Positions 1-12,377 of a stretch of 64,000 nt of DNA are shown here, piece after piece. Within the stretch, counting starts at the first letter, position 1. Each line of letters begins with the position of its first letter. Below the pieces are notes generated by a model that worked only from the letters and a program-made list of their open reading frames with translations, was not told the DNA's origin and searched no databases. This stretch comes from Agarophyton chilense (Eukaryota > Rhodophyta > Florideophyceae > Gracilariales > Gracilariaceae), in contig JARGXX010000088.1 in NCBI GenBank assembly GCA_030374765.1, positions 2,914,001 through 2,978,000 of the forward strand, read 5' to 3'. A program made the translations under genes and the position numbers.

Positions 1-20
1 AACAGAGTGTCTGTACTTTA

Positions 21-1801
21 TTAACCGAGTACTATGACCGGTACAGGCCGGGAATGCTCTTCTGAGATCGAGGTCGCCTGCCGTGATAAAGCATTTGTGT
101 CCTGATTCAAGACAATAGGAATTAGCCTTGTATCGTCGTTCGCCAAAAGTCTCTGTTTAAAAGATGTCAGGTGAGGGTACACGCCCTCCGTATTTCTAGA
201 TTCAAGAATCCTCAAGACTGTTGATAAGTCTGCATTGGTGTTCAATTCCATTCCTGAGACCGACCTTTCATACGGTTGAAATGACGAAAACTGTTCACCA
301 TTCTTTACGAATGGAGCAACATTGTGGGATTCATATCTTTCTAAAATAAAGTCGGTAGTCATTATGATGACAAGAAACAGCGAAAATACGAACAGGAAGA
401 TTATGGGCGACGTCTTGGAATGAGCCATCGCCGGGGAGACCGCTGCAGTGATTACCAATCTTATTGAGAGACGGATTATTCGGCTTACGTTGGTCAACCG
501 CGTTCGAAAAGCGGAAAGAATCGTGGTCGCCAATACCGAACAAGCCCAAGCTACGGAAAACAGCTTGCGCGTTGAAAAAGAAAGCTCATTGTTGGAATTC
601 GACGCGCTGGTCATTAACTGGGCACATGCAGTTGAAAGCAACAAAGTAAAAAAGTGAAGCACCGCAAACAGTACTGTACTTGTCATTGAGACAAAGATCT
701 TTGGATTGAGATCATTCGAATTCGCGGTATCGATGGAGTGTATCACACGAAGAGAGATCAATGAGATAAACGCCAATACACCAACTCCATATAACCGATT
801 CAGCCGTGTTGATGGATCATATACAAGATCTTGAAGAGTAGTAGAAACAGCATAAAATGTTCGTAGACAGCTTGTGAGAGATACGTTCTTTTTTGTGACT
901 TGTGTGAAGAATATATTGACTTACCGTTCCCATGTACGAGGATTAGGAAGCATCCACATGCATAGCAGGCTCTCGACATTAGTCGAAGATCTTCGTAATT
1001 GCTGAATAAGCGGGGCGGAATGTGCGTCTGTGCTCGCCTCCTTCCCCGATGAAGCCAGAAGAAAGCAGCGTGAGGCGCAAAATGCACGAACATTGAAGCC
1101 ACAAACCCCGACCAGTACAACGTTTTGACTCCAAGCATCGAAGATACGAATATGGAGGCAAAGTACGGAGTAGCAACCAGCACATGTGCTGCAGAATGGA
1201 GAGCCAGCTGGTTTGCTCTGTTTGAAACGTCTTTTAGCAGAGGTTCATACCAAGCTTGTCGTAGTAGGAAAACGGATGGGATAAGGATCATAACTGACGC
1301 TGACAGTGCTGTTATTATTCGTGTCTTTGAGAACGCCGTGTGAACAGTGAGCGAATACGTTAGGATAAAGAGGCCGATTATTAGTTTGTAGAAGAGATTA
1401 ATTACATCATTGGGAGCTGGCCACAGAGTTTGAAACATTATTTGAATCCTTGCAAAAGTGGCGAGAGGCCAGAAGAGAAGAAGAGTTCGCTCGCACAGAG
1501 TGTACGAAAATGCCTCCTTCCTCAAAGGCAGAAAGATAGCAAGTTGCGAGAGCGCGACAATGATATGAAACGAATCTTGACAAGAAATGCTTGTTGATGG
1601 CTTTCCGACGTAATCCACTTTGTTGTAGTGATATCTCATTAATGGACGGGGTTGGCACCATATAGACTTCAAACTGCGTACTTTCGGAGGAAGAAGAGAA
1701 TCATCGAGACCATGCTCCTCAATAGCAGGACTCTGCAAAGGGACAGTTCCACCGAGAGGAGTTTCGACGACCGCAATCTTGTTAGGAGACAACTCTGACA
1801 T
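21..1801 (-). CDS. Polytopic membrane protein, two exons, function unknown
   Basis: Two adjoining minus-strand reading frames become one 561-residue protein if the interval 830-924 is removed as an intron: exon 1 is 1801-925, exon 2 is 829-21. The start is the ATG at 1801-1799 and the stop is TAA at 23-21. About eleven or twelve hydrophobic segments are visible, for example residues 78-93, 105-123, 133-153, 162-181, 201-223, 228-250 and 276-290 in exon 1, and five more in exon 2. The N-terminus (about 75 residues) and the last 100 residues are hydrophilic and probably cytosolic. I see no signature motif that names a transporter family. A distant LtrA-like (low temperature requirement) fold was considered on general topology only. 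No premature stop or frameshift remains after splicing, so it looks like a living host gene, unlike most of the window. Confidence 0.8.
830..924 (-). other. Spliceosomal intron of the membrane protein gene
   Basis: Read on the minus strand the interval starts GTAAGT directly after GGAACG and ends CTTCAAG. Its 95 bp carry an in-frame stop (TGA). Removing it fuses a phase-1 exon end (GGG AAC G) to AT CTT GTA TAT and restores an open frame into the next hydrophobic segment. The donor is a perfect consensus. The acceptor follows a pyrimidine-rich stretch (TTTCTACTACTCTTCAAG). Confidence 0.82.
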
Positions 1802-4440
1802 GATTGAGCCACACTACCAAGATTTCGCCAAACCGCAAGAATTGTTTCAGTCGCTGCCGCTCATCTGCAAATTTTGCAAAACAGATATTAGGCTACACTC
1901 GGTGGGGAGTAAAACAGAGGTCAAGTGCAAAGACAGGATACGAAGAAATGGTTGAGATCGGATTCAAGATCAGCAGAGTACGCACATCCGTGAGTTCTGG
2001 GTTAGAATGGCCCGGAGGACAGAGCCTCTCTGATGTCTATAGGACATATGAGGTCAATTGGCCTCACCTCACGTAAGATAATTACAACATACAACATTGA
2101 TAGATTTTGTAAACTTAGTCAATATTGCTAAAATTTTGTGCCTAGATGTTATCAACCATTTTTCTTTTTTTTTAGCATCAACCTGTCACCGAACCAAAGA
2201 TCGTCCACACCTTGTAAATTATCTCATTTTTAGACCGCTCTTTCACAATTGGTCTACTAAATTCGGTTTCAAAAACATATCCATTACTCAGAATTTCCGA
2301 AAAATGACTTTTTGGCTACGGTAAAGCTAACGAAATCAGTATGAAAAAATATTGAAGAAAAACTACTTTTTCAAAAATATAACCATTATTGCATCAAATT
2401 TGTGGACGCCAGTTTTGAATGAAAAAACAAAACAACGCAAATGGTTACAAATCCTGGGACCAGAATCAAGTAAACAAACTAAAGTGCGAGAGTAACAGTC
2501 TTAATTTGCAAGTAAGACTGGTATAGCTTAGTACTGCGTGAGACGCAATACTAGAGAAATAAAATGATATATTTAACGGCCATGAAATCTTAAAAGCAAA
2601 CTAAGAACAACCAAAGAAAAAACAGACTCCCCGGTTCAAAGAGACCATTAAAGAAAGAAAAAAACCAAAACAACTAGCGACCGCAAAGTGCCCATTAAAA
2701 AATGAAGCAGCATCCCGATGAAACACTTCACGATCGTAGGTGAGCGGGTGTATCAATGAAATCGTATAGTTCCTACGCAAAGACTTCCTAAAAAATTGTG
2801 CCAAAGCAAGTTTTCATCCAAAGCACTCAACGTTACTGGACTGTTGATAGAGACGAAGCAAAAAATGAGAAGTTTAATATTTAAGAGATTCATACTGCTC
2901 TGTTACTATGAAGAGGTAATTTAAAAATGTTCCGAGGCTGGTTGAAAATCGTGTTAAGTTCAGCCGAAGCTGACTGGTTCAGTCTTTTTATATTTAGTTC
3001 TTTTAAAGTTTCTCTTTGGTTAGATCATAACCTTACCAGCTTTTTAGAACATTCCAGCGTGGTATTTTGCCATTGCACGCTATATTGGCACCTGTCACGG
3101 TTGGTGTCCCAAGTTTTGGTTAAAAAACGGAGTTGTCAATCCTTGCCGTCCAAAATGCCTTCCATTAAGTGCAATTATGTCTTTTTCTTGATGCATCTTC
3201 AACCTTTCATCACGCCATTTTATTCATTATTTTTTCATGGATGTCCACAAAATGGATACCACAGCGCATATGATAGCTGTCACGGATGATTAAACGGTAT
3301 ATCTTTTGCAACCTTTCTCGGTTGCAGTCGATTATGAGTCTGTTGAAAGTATTGGCGCAGAAAATGACGGTATTGTTCTTACTTCTCGGGACGATTAACG
3401 GATAATAATGATCACAAATATCACATGGTTCCCAAATCTAATTGCAGAATTCCAATCAACCGTCGAGAACGTCTGACGTGTTTCAGTTTTCTAAGACTCC
3501 ATGGACGTATTTTTCGGGATTTTAATCGGCCGAATGTCGACCACCTACCAGCGTGGCATGCTTTACGGCTTCAAAAACGCCTATCTTGCTCACGCAAGGT
3601 CCCAGGAACCTCCTTATGAATTGAGCAGGTTGCTTCTGTCACTCAAGACTCGCACGCCTCATTGACTGGTTCCATCATTTTTTCAGTAAACTTCTCACTT
3701 CTTTTGTTACGTTCATAGTTCCGAACGTGCCTCATTTCCAACGAACGCACCTTTTTCTTGGGAAATCTTCAGCTGTAATGACAGGTCCATGAGTGTGCCG
3801 CCTTCGATATGCCATGTTCTCGGGCGCGCCATCTCTGTGCGCGCGCCATCTCCGGGCCGCCATGTTTGGTGGAAGGCGTTTTTTTATTTATTTTGTCTCC
3901 CGAGATACCTCCACGGAGATATCGTAGAAGCCACAGAAATAAGCTTTCCGTGAAAGCGGTGTTCCTTCCGGTGATGTCCCTGCTGGTGGACTCAACAGCG
4001 GTGTCCACCTCCACAATATTTACTCTAACTCAAGTTCAGTAGCTTATTATTTTAACTTATATATCCTTTATAACGCTTATACAGTTCTTTAGCATTGATT
4101 CTACAAATAGATTGATAGCAATACAGTTAATTTTTCCCCGCTATCTGTCATACAATTTTTCAAACCAAAAACTGTATCAAATTGCCTTCCTTTCCTGTGA
4201 GGTCCGTTTTGTGCACGAGCTGTAAATAGTGGTAATGACATCACAGTACCACCCAAAGATATCATGCATGAGAAATGTGGGGAACGCACGAGTGAAACGC
4301 TCGCTTCTTCGTGTATATTAATGTAAGCTACGCGCATCGGTTCTACCGTTTCACTCAAATAACTTAGAAGTTAAGCTTTTATTTTGACGCAGCGTTGTAA
4401 AAAGAATATTTATATAGAGCCACAAACTCAGTACGAAACG
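1802..4440. other. Non-coding interval, AT-rich
   Basis: Bases 1802-2080 should hold the promoter of the minus-strand membrane protein gene; no clear TATA element is obvious. From 2081 to 4440 the DNA is AT-rich with homopolymer runs and only short open frames of uneven composition. A small cluster of near-repeats built on GCGCCATCT occurs at about 3825-3875. No gene is supported here. Confidence 0.6.
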
Positions 4441-4540
4441 CAACTGCGTTCTGCGTCGAGTAAGGCGCGCAACTAGGGACAGGCTGCCCGGTGCTAGGCC
4501 GAAAGCCACGCGAATTCTCACGCCGGCCTGCCTCCAAGTT

Positions 4541-4580
4541 GTCTATATAAGGCCGACTTCAGTCGGCTCCGACCAACTCC
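4541..4580 (+). promoter_or_regulatory. Possible TATA-type promoter in a GC-richer patch
   Basis: TATATAAG lies at 4544-4551 inside a GC-richer island (about 4440-4680) that contrasts with its AT-rich surroundings. It is followed by a short inverted repeat (GCCGACTTCAGTCGGC) and by a C-rich run near 4612-4622. It could be the promoter of the small frame at 4899 or the remnant of an LTR promoter. The call rests on motif appearance only. Confidence 0.3.
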
Positions 4581-4898
4581 AGTCAAGTCATCTCGACTAA
4601 AGCGGCTCACCCCTCCCCCCCCTTTGGCACCGAAATCATTTCTTAGCACAGTCTGTACCTTTCTTGCCATCAACTCTCCTCACTTTTCTTTCGTTAATTG
4701 GGGGGTTCATTTCGCTCTCTACTGCGACTGCGCCATTTTTTCTGGGAACCCGTCACTCATGTGGGACAGTTTACATTCTTCGAGTCGTTACTCAACGTGA
4801 GATGCGTCGCCGCTCTCCTTCATATCGTAAACTCTCCCTGAAGCGCTTTACCGTCTCCAGCATCAACGTGCAGAGCCACTGCCAATTAGAAGTACACC

Positions 4899-5111
4899 AT
4901 GGCGTTTGTAATTACCAAAACGTGTTACAACGCGCTTATTACAAATATAGCGACGTCTGATGCCGCGTATGCGATATCAAGTTTCCCGAAGCTCAAGATC
5001 TCCGAGTTCATTATAAAAGTCGTCGGCATCGTGATGGCGTCAGAGAGAAGAACAATACTATCTTCTAGAACTTTTGCGATATATATATCCAGTCCTTACA
5101 TCGTTTTATAG
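4899..5111 (+). CDS. Small open frame, 70 residues, uncertain
   Basis: The ATG at 4899 sits in a favourable context (ACACCATGG) about 350 bp downstream of the TATATAAG motif, and the frame runs 70 codons to a TAG. The product has mixed hydrophobic and charged residues and no motif I recognise. A longer frame overlaps its start in another phase (to 4960) but lacks an upstream ATG of its own before 4802. This may be a real short gene, a first exon or chance. Confidence 0.25.
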   Translation: MAFVITKTCYNALITNIATSDAAYAISSFPKLKISEFIIKVVGIVMASERRTILSSRTFAIYISSPYIVL

Positions 5112-5570
5112 GCATTTACACATTTCATTCTTGTACATCACACCTTTATCTCTTTGCATCTGCCTGCCACATATATTTTGGTCATATTATCATTCGTACT
5201 TTCAACCTGTTACACCCCTTCTTTCTGTCGTCTAGTTTTGACTTCTTTTCAATTCTAGGCTGGTACTCTCTAGAGCATATCTTGTACTTGTATTACCTAG
5301 GGTTGTAACCACCCGCGTTCTGTACCCTAACTACCTTGAACGGATGTGACGTTTACAAAGCACTGTGCACAGGAAGCATATAGTCCTCGCTATATTGTAA
5401 TCCGCACGGAGTACAGGGTGTTCAGTACAACAGTACAGTGTTCTGTATTCCACGATGCTACCGTATTCGCACTCTAACGGATTATTAAGGCTGAAATAAT
5501 TGTGTGAGTGTATGCCGTAGCCTCCTGAAATGGCACAGAATTTACACAGGGCTACAAAGCCAAGCACCAC

Positions 5571-5897
5571 CTACCAACCAAAGAAGCAACAAACTTTCCT
5601 CTTCTTTATTGTGGTGATGTGTCTCTGCTGTACCTTTGGCCTCGCGGTGTTCCAACTTTCGTTGTTTTTTTTCAAGGTTCCGTTTCCCTGATGCTGAGAA
5701 TCGGCTTGGTTTTTTCTTTTATTCATTTTAAATTCCTGGTCTGAAGTTGGCATGAGCTTTTGCCGTTTCTCTCTATTGTTCGTCTTTTGGTTCTTGGTAA
5801 CGACTTTGTTAGGTTTCGTCTTTTGGGCTGGTACTCTCGATCTATTTGATTTGATTTTTGCTTTGGCTACGAGTGCACTTCTTTTGATTTTCATCAT
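5571..5897 (-). CDS. Lysine-rich open frame after the transposase relic, doubtful
   Basis: The frame begins with two ATGs exactly where the decayed mariner-type transposase frame ends, and runs 108 codons. The product is strongly basic, with many Lys, Asn, Gln and Arg residues, no hydrophobic core and no recognised domain. The opposite strand is also open for 74 codons. The composition suggests low-complexity DNA rather than a folded protein, so I give it little weight. Confidence 0.2.
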   Translation of the reverse strand: MMKIKRSALVAKAKIKSNRSRVPAQKTKPNKVVTKNQKTNNREKRQKLMPTSDQEFKMNKRKNQADSQHQGNGTLKKNNESWNTARPKVQQRHITTIKKRKVCCFFGW

Positions 5898-6770
5898 TGG
5901 GCGACTTCCAAGTCACCAAAATGGCGCTTTCATTGTCTATACACCTTTTGGGCCAACATTTCTTAAAGGTTTTTGATAGAGTTGAGGTCAGGGGAGCGCG
6001 CAAACCATTCCATAACCGACATATTTAAAGTACTAAACCACTGTGTCGTAGAATAAGATTTATGCACAGGTGCATTATTCACCTGAAAAATGAATTTTCT
6101 CCGTACATGCAGTATGCGCACGGTGGAAAATAGGGTTCTAGAATATCAGCATACTTCTCAAACCCCATAGTACTTTCAATGAAAGCGATATCAGTTGCCC
6201 ATTTTGTAGAGATTCCAGCCCAAACCATATCAGAAGCTCCCCCCTAATGCCTCGTCAAAGTTTCTTTTTCTCTTTCCGTAGATCATGGCAATAAAATTTA
6301 TAGCAATCTGGACCATCATGATTGAAATTCTTTAGTCAGAAAAGATAACAATATTTCGCTCAGTTTTCCAGTAGGCTTTTTTAAGACACCACTTCCCACG
6401 TTTGTTCTTGTGATGGTCTTTTAGAAAAATGTCTTCCTCATTTTTGTTTACTTGAACTAACTTTTACCGTTTGCTTCACGCCATAAAGTAGATCTCGATA
6501 GAAATAAACTCATATGTTTTACAGTTCGTTGCGAGGGAAAGTGTTACGGCATAGCGTTCGCTTAGTTATACGCTTATTTGCTGAAAATAATGACTTAAAA
6601 CTGCTGGTTGAGAGCTTTTTTTCGTATGTTGTAGGCTTTTTGATGATGTTGCTGCCTATTTTTGGGCTGCGTCTTAGTTTTCGGGCTATATTTGCTAGAA
6701 ATATACCCTGATATACTAATTCCATGATTGTCAGCTGTTCAGAGCGCGTCAAAGGCGGGCGAGAAGCCAT
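5898..6770 (-). pseudogene. Tc1/mariner transposase relic
   Basis: The frame starts at the ATG at 6770 with a helix-turn-helix N-terminus typical of Tc1/mariner transposases (MASRPPLTRSEQLTIMELV, then IARKLRRSP). Past 6519 it breaks into several frames, but the family landmarks can still be followed in order: a FSD-(x)-R block near 6340, a DNAP-type block at about 6090-6060 (here NNAPVH) and a SPDLN-(x)3-NL block at about 5990-5960. The second catalytic Asp reads Asn. The Glu expected in the IENLW-type block reads Lys, and the following Trp is a stop. It is therefore long dead. Terminal inverted repeats were not found by eye. Confidence 0.75.
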
Positions 6771-7979
6771 AGTTGATCTCTTGATATACTTTTGAAACAA
6801 TGTTTGGGACTCGATGGGTTTTACTTGGTGTAAAATGTGCTCTATTGTACATGAAATACCCTTTTTGTTGCAGTTTTTGTCAAGGGATATATTTTGAAAC
6901 GCACTGTATGTTACCATCTACCGATCTTTTACGTTTGGTTGGAATCAGAGTCAACCCCTGCGTTCGTCACGTTACGACAGAAAATGAATGTACTTCCTTT
7001 CTTTGCTAACAGTGAAAGACAGAACTTGTTAGAAAAATCTTCGTCTTCATTTAAAGTTGTTGTCATTAAGTACTACCGAAGACATTTTTACGACAACCCT
7101 ACAGTTATACAATAAAGAAAAGGCAATGCGCTCTAAAAATTTGTAATGACCGATCTGGTTATCATGTTATACTTCAAAACACATCCGACATTATCAGAAG
7201 ATAAATGTTTCTCACATTACTACTGGATATTTAACAACCTAGAGAAAAAATACTGTCACTAATGGAGATACTAGTTACACTTCGACTTTTTTAATTCTTT
7301 TGTCTGTAAAAGAAAGTGGAAAACGATTAAATTAAGTGTACGTTCATCCTTTGAAGTGAACAACGGAAACGGTGTCCCTTTTTCAGAAAAAAGCATTGCA
7401 AATGCATCAATATCAAGTCATCGGACTTGTCTAGGATTCTACCTTGGTTATTTATGCTCCTATACGACTCTGCCTGTATGATTGTTTTTAATGATGTATC
7501 CCGTTGCTTATTTCGGAAAAAACGTTTCGATCTTTCAACATTTTAATAGAAGCCCTCGAGCTGACAACTGCGGAGTATAATTTTGAAGCTTTGAAGTGCT
7601 CGCTCAACTCTGCAGGGATATCTGTATTCGTTTGTTTATCGCGGTCGACGAACAACGAAACAAACGCATTCTTGACCTACATCGAACCGATCTCCCACCC
7701 TTCATACAACCGCAAATAGAATTGGTTTTCTAACATTTATAGCCAGATATCTCCGAAAGAGATGCACAAGTAAGCCACTTGGCTGTTTTCCTGGCTGTGT
7801 TCGAGCGGCCGCGTCCACCGAAAGCCATTTAGATCCAAACAGATAAGACACACAAGTATGCCGATGGAAACCAACTAGACACGAAGGACCAGAAGATGGT
7901 TCAATGGTTTTTTCTTTTGCCAGCAGACAGCACACGCGTCGAGAGGCCTCGACCAGACACGAGAGGCCAGAAGAAACCT
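6771..7979. other. AT-rich interval without a clear gene
   Basis: Only short frames occur. The best is 7504-7719 on the plus strand (71 codons), with no recognised motif. The 5' LTR of the ancient element E should lie near the right side of this interval, because E's gag reads from about 7980, but I could not delimit it. Nothing else is supported. Confidence 0.5.
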
Positions 7980-9690
7980 CATTCGGTCGTGTGCCTTCCA
8001 GTAGATTGATATAAGAAAGATCCGTACCCAGATTCTGACAATTCGTCGGAAATGAAGACTTTCCACTAGCACCGCGCCGATTAGGTAAAACTCTCCGATT
8101 TAGGTCGCAGAACCCGTGCACAGAAGAGCTGCAGACCCAGCAAAAGGAATATCTTTTTCGATTCAAACTTCTATTTGAGCCGTACGTGGTCTTTGGACAC
8201 AGATTCAGGAACGGAAACTGACGTCGACTCGCAAACTACTGCACCTGGTATATCCGAATGGTATCGATCATACTCGAGTAGGTCTACGCTTACGCGTATC
8301 AAGACCTTGAACAAGCTGCTTCCCGAAGGGGTGAACTACCACATTTACGGTTTGGATAGCAGCTCGGCTACGTACGACTACGGCGTTGCTCGAAAGATTC
8401 CACGCTTTTTGAAGAAGTTGAATATTCAAATGGGGGGACAATTCTTCTTTGGCTCAGATCCGATGTGGGTTCTGGAATTCCTTCAAATTTTGGAGACTTA
8501 ATGCAACCAAAACAGATTAACCGAAGCGATAGAATTCTAATGATTCCAGATCTTCATTACTGGGTCAGCCCCCGCACTCGTCCAATCCCGGATTCTGGGA
8601 GAGTCTGGCGCTGTACAAATACAGCGCTGCGAATCTCTCAACACCTATTCGCATTTATTCAACTTCTTGTTCACTACAAACGACACCGACTAAATCATCG
8701 CCTGTGCACACGCCGAGCTCACCCTTTGCCGGTAGTCATCAGGCATGACCGAAACGAAATAAGCCCATAAACTGTGGACGAAGGCACCTCGATGTGGTAA
8801 TCTCTTTTCCTATTGGCGTCTGAAATCCGCCTTTATCAAGAGAATTCTTCCTTCTATTTAATCAAAGATACACAATCACCCACGACGCACCCTGTTATCG
8901 GTCATGACACACTCGCTATGTACACTGAATCGTACGGTGACACTCACCGCGCGACAAGGCGAAAACCAGTGAGATGCGACCCAACTGATGTAAATGCTTC
9001 GCCGTCAACTTGAACATCGGTGCTGAGCGTCGAAAATGTCTCTAACAAAAACTACCTTGAAATGGATAATGGCGAAAGTGTGTTTGCCTTTTCCGAACGC
9101 AGCTCGTTTTCGTCTATCCCATAAAAATCGCACAGCGTCGAAGCCATCTCGTTGTACCGAGTCAGTTCTCATTCAGTCACCCGCGCCGGTATTTCCGCCT
9201 TCCCGTCAAACCGCACGGAACGATGATCATCTGCTTGATTGACCGTGTCGGATTTGTCTTTCCCGGGATCCGTATCAATACCAGATGCCTCCTCAGGCAA
9301 TCCTTTCGGTTTTGTTCGTCACCCCTTAGGTCAACCATATGCATCTTTCTGATGAGGGTTACTACGGTTCTCTCCTCGCAAACGCAAACGTCAACGCACC
9401 AAATCCAGTCGAGAAATATAATGAATCCGAATGGTAGAGCGCAAGGGGCACAAATTGAACTCAAAGCTAACAAACACCAACCAGATTTCGAAAATCAACA
9501 AAAAGGTTCATAGAGGTGCAAGAAATTTCGAAAAAAGAGCATCTTGTACAGCCATACGACTAGAATTCGAAAATAAACTCAGACTACCCGAATTCAGTTT
9601 ATAATGTACATGAATACCATTTAAATGACCCCGTTGTTCTCCGATACAGCACAAACTACAAATTCCATCCCCTCTTCTGCTTGTTTGGGA
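7980..9690 (+). pseudogene. E gag relic
   Basis: The clearest piece is 8175-8501, with a Ser/Thr/Asp-rich lead, a conserved capsid-like stretch and the block GSDPMWVLEFLQ. This matches GSDPIAFVRFLT at the same place in element A's gag. The frame then shifts at about 8465 and continues to 8770. Further short pieces (9036-9242, 9223-9513) could be the remainder of gag and a nucleocapsid, but no intact zinc knuckle is visible. Many stops separate the pieces. Confidence 0.55.
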
Positions 9691-9990
9691 CTGCATTTAT
9701 TCCGTCACGGGCACTCTCGACACAGGGTCTCGACAGATTCTCACCTATGAGCTTCATCTCCCACGGCAATGGAAGGCCAAACTCTTTCCGCATTCGATAC
9801 CAAACATCAAGGAAGCTTCACAAAATCGTATGGATGTTTCTGGTATTCTACCCTCGCTAGTAATAGTCGGTAATATTTGTGCTAAAGTACGAAATTAGTG
9901 GCCACAAACATGGCCGACAGCTTCATACTTGGCATCTCATTTACAACCAGCTACGTTCTAGATATCCTTCCCTCCAAACAGACGGTTCCG
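9690..9990 (+). pseudogene. E retropepsin (aspartic protease) relic
   Basis: The catalytic triad survives as TGTLDTGS at about 9708-9728. It is followed by a region with the spacing of a Ty3-type protease and, just before the insertion point of element C, the block DSFILGISFTTSYVLDILP. Element A has the matching AILGTSFIDLYIKNIYP. The frame is interrupted by a frameshift and stops. The block ends exactly at the TTCCG duplicated by C. Confidence 0.65.
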
Positions 9991-10608
9991 TGTAGTATCC
10001 GCTCTACGGAGAGAGCAGTCACCTGCGACAGTGTTCGGGACTGTCGAATGGGGGCTGGCGGCTAAGGGGAAGGCGTGGTAGAGCACACCACTAGCGAGCT
10101 AGAATGGGGGTTGTAAGGCCCCACTCGCGAATGAGGGTGGTTGGTACTATTGAACGGACAACTACTTGTTGTAGCTTGTGTGGATCTCCGGTTAACGAAT
10201 CCTGAACAAGGAACAAGTGAGTTGTGAACCAGTTTGTTGTCTCCTTTACTTTGGAGTCGGCGCTCCCCTCAGTGCCTTTAGTACAGTGCATAGGGGTGAG
10301 CGCCGCACATAATAATATCTATATATAAACTTGGTTAGCCGATTAACCCCTCTACAATACGGAATAATGCTTGCCACGTGGCTACTCACTACAGTATATG
10401 CGCCGTTGCCAATCCGGTATTTCCCTACAAAGGGTCGAATTGGATGCGCCATGGCAGACCGATGTCTCACGTGTAACATACCACCTCACGGACCATCTGC
10501 GGGGTGCCGCTTCATAACTTCATCCTAGCCGTTGCACTCACTTATGAGTAAAACTATACTTAGCCAAAAAAATCTTCCCTCGGAAATCCGGCAGTGCAGA
10601 ATACTACA
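9991..10608 (-). repeat. 3' LTR of element C
   Basis: The sequence matches 26706-27322 along its length with scattered substitutions. Read in element orientation it carries a TATA-like stretch (complement of 10316-10327, TATATATAGATA) followed by the conserved GGCGCTCACCCC block, the expected layout of a U3/R promoter. Related blocks occur in element B's LTR, which marks B and C as one family. Confidence 0.9.
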
Positions 10609-10620
10609 CATCCCCCCCGT
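10609..10620 (-). promoter_or_regulatory. Polypurine tract of element C
   Basis: On the minus strand ACGGGGGGGATG abuts the first base of the 3' LTR. A purine run in this position primes plus-strand DNA synthesis in LTR elements. Confidence 0.75.
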
Positions 10621-10623
10621 TGA

Positions 10624-12377
10624 GTGCGAAGAACCGGCGACGCAAGACGTCTTTATATACCGGAGCACACATCGGCGAACCGAAATTTTCTCGTCCGCAT
10701 GAAAGTACCATCTGTCTCGAACTGCTCAGCGATGAGTCCCTACGCGAAGCACAACTCCAACAATGGAGACGTACTCTCCGAGGGTCCTAACGCCAGCAGT
10801 GGCTTCGATTTGCATGCTGCGGCGCCTTCGGTCTTTCGATCAATGCGGTCTCCTCTCGTGTGTTTCCAATCTTTGCCCTTACAGCCTTCGGCTTCAGTTG
10901 TGATGTCGAACGCGGCTTATGTATCCTCCGCTGAGATCATTCGAGCGCCGTCCCGTTGGGTTCAACGCAGCTATCCGCATCCCGCGGACTTAGTTGGACG
11001 AGACCCTCTCGACGATGCTTACCTCTTCGCGCAGGCTCCCTGGTTTGACCCAGTCGCTCTTCGCGATGACGCGTTGACCAACCGACACGTCTTCAGCGGT
11101 TACCTTCCCGATGGCCTTCCGTATGGGGCTATCCGCAGCCACGATTGGCTTACTCACTGGGCTTTGTCAGATACCGCGATTGCCCGGTATACCAACGAAC
11201 GTATGAACGAAGCCCGAATTCTATTCACCAATCTGATATACCAGCGTCTGCACCGGTTCACTAGCACTGTCGTTCACACTGGAGATTGGAATCTGGATCC
11301 CTGGATGGCTCGCACGAATGGCGAAGGATACTCGTACATCGAGTCCTTATACGAAGTTGACGTCAACGAATGGCGCGGCTTTGGCGATGTACGCAACGCG
11401 GTACTCTGTTATCGCCGTCCCTTGCTCCGTGCGGACTTCTGCTCCGTCCAAAAGAGAGAAATCCCATACTGGGATTATCCTCTTCGGGAACGGCGTACGA
11501 GATACCGCTTGGGATACCTCATCCCATACCGAATGATCGAGATTGATCAAAGTAAGCGGAATGCTTGTGTTGGACGCTATGTCGCACTGCCAGAACACTG
11601 GGCGGAGATCGAGAGCCCTTGTGGATGTCCGGTGGAGCTTTCGCCTTCCATAACCTATATCGGTTCCAAGTTAATCAACGACCCGTTCTTGGCATACTGG
11701 ACGGTCGTGTTCTCCAAGTTTATTGCCAAGATGGCAGCGTATATCCTCTGGGATGCATACGATACCTATCGGGTTTGGTACATGTCGCCAACAGCGTGGA
11801 GATATGCGAGACAACTCGATCTTTCTCTTGTGTTGGGTCCCGTGCCAATTATGACGAATTCCTACTCTTGGTAGACTTGATGTACAGTATCGGCTGGCAT
11901 GGGGATCCATTGGAGCCATCAGCTAGAGGCACAAAGGTGCGCCATCGAGATCATTCGCCTAGACGCACAGCTAATGCTGGATACTTTGTATGGTACAATC
12001 CCTGGAACAGCCAGATAATCACGTCTGATCAGGATCGTGACCTTCGTGCGAATCCCAGGGAGTGCCCTCGAAATCAGCGTACTGGATATGTGTACGAGTC
12101 CACACCTTCTGAGTTTGAAGATCAGGAGTATGAAGAAGCTCCAGGTGCTGATGCAGAACTCGTTTTCGAGGATGAACCCCTACTATCCGGTACAGCGCCT
12201 ATGACGTCTGCGTCTCCACCAACGGCTATGGCATCGGGTGTCAACCCGTCGATGGGGTACCATCATGGGTTCGCCCAAGAACCGAGCGATGCGGAAGATT
12301 CCTTTTTGGCACCGTTGAGACAATTTCTCTTAGACCCGAGCTTCCCCGAAGAACAGCTGCAAAGAAAATCGTGCTGA
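10624..12377 (+). pseudogene. Antisense ORF protein of element C (aORF)
   Basis: This is a long frame opposite to the element's own coding strand. The first part runs to 11874; after a one-base shift near 11840 it continues to 12377, about 580 residues in all. The first ATG is at 10699, because the start used in element B (aligned near 10635) is not preserved. It matches element B's antisense frame from end to end, with blocks such as RSYPHPAD, GRDPLD, LFAQAPWFDPVA, YQRLHRF and WDAYDT. The C-terminal third is acidic. On the element's sense strand this interval is closed by stops, so the plus-strand reading is not a shadow. No known domain was recognised. Confidence 0.7.

Noticed and set aside
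21..776. Separate 251-codon gene at the left edge
   Set aside because: It has no ATG of its own and joins the upstream frame through a consensus GT-AG intron.
3825..3875. GCGCCATCT near-repeats as a CRISPR-like or regulatory array
   Set aside because: Only about three short imperfect units in eukaryotic DNA; no further support.
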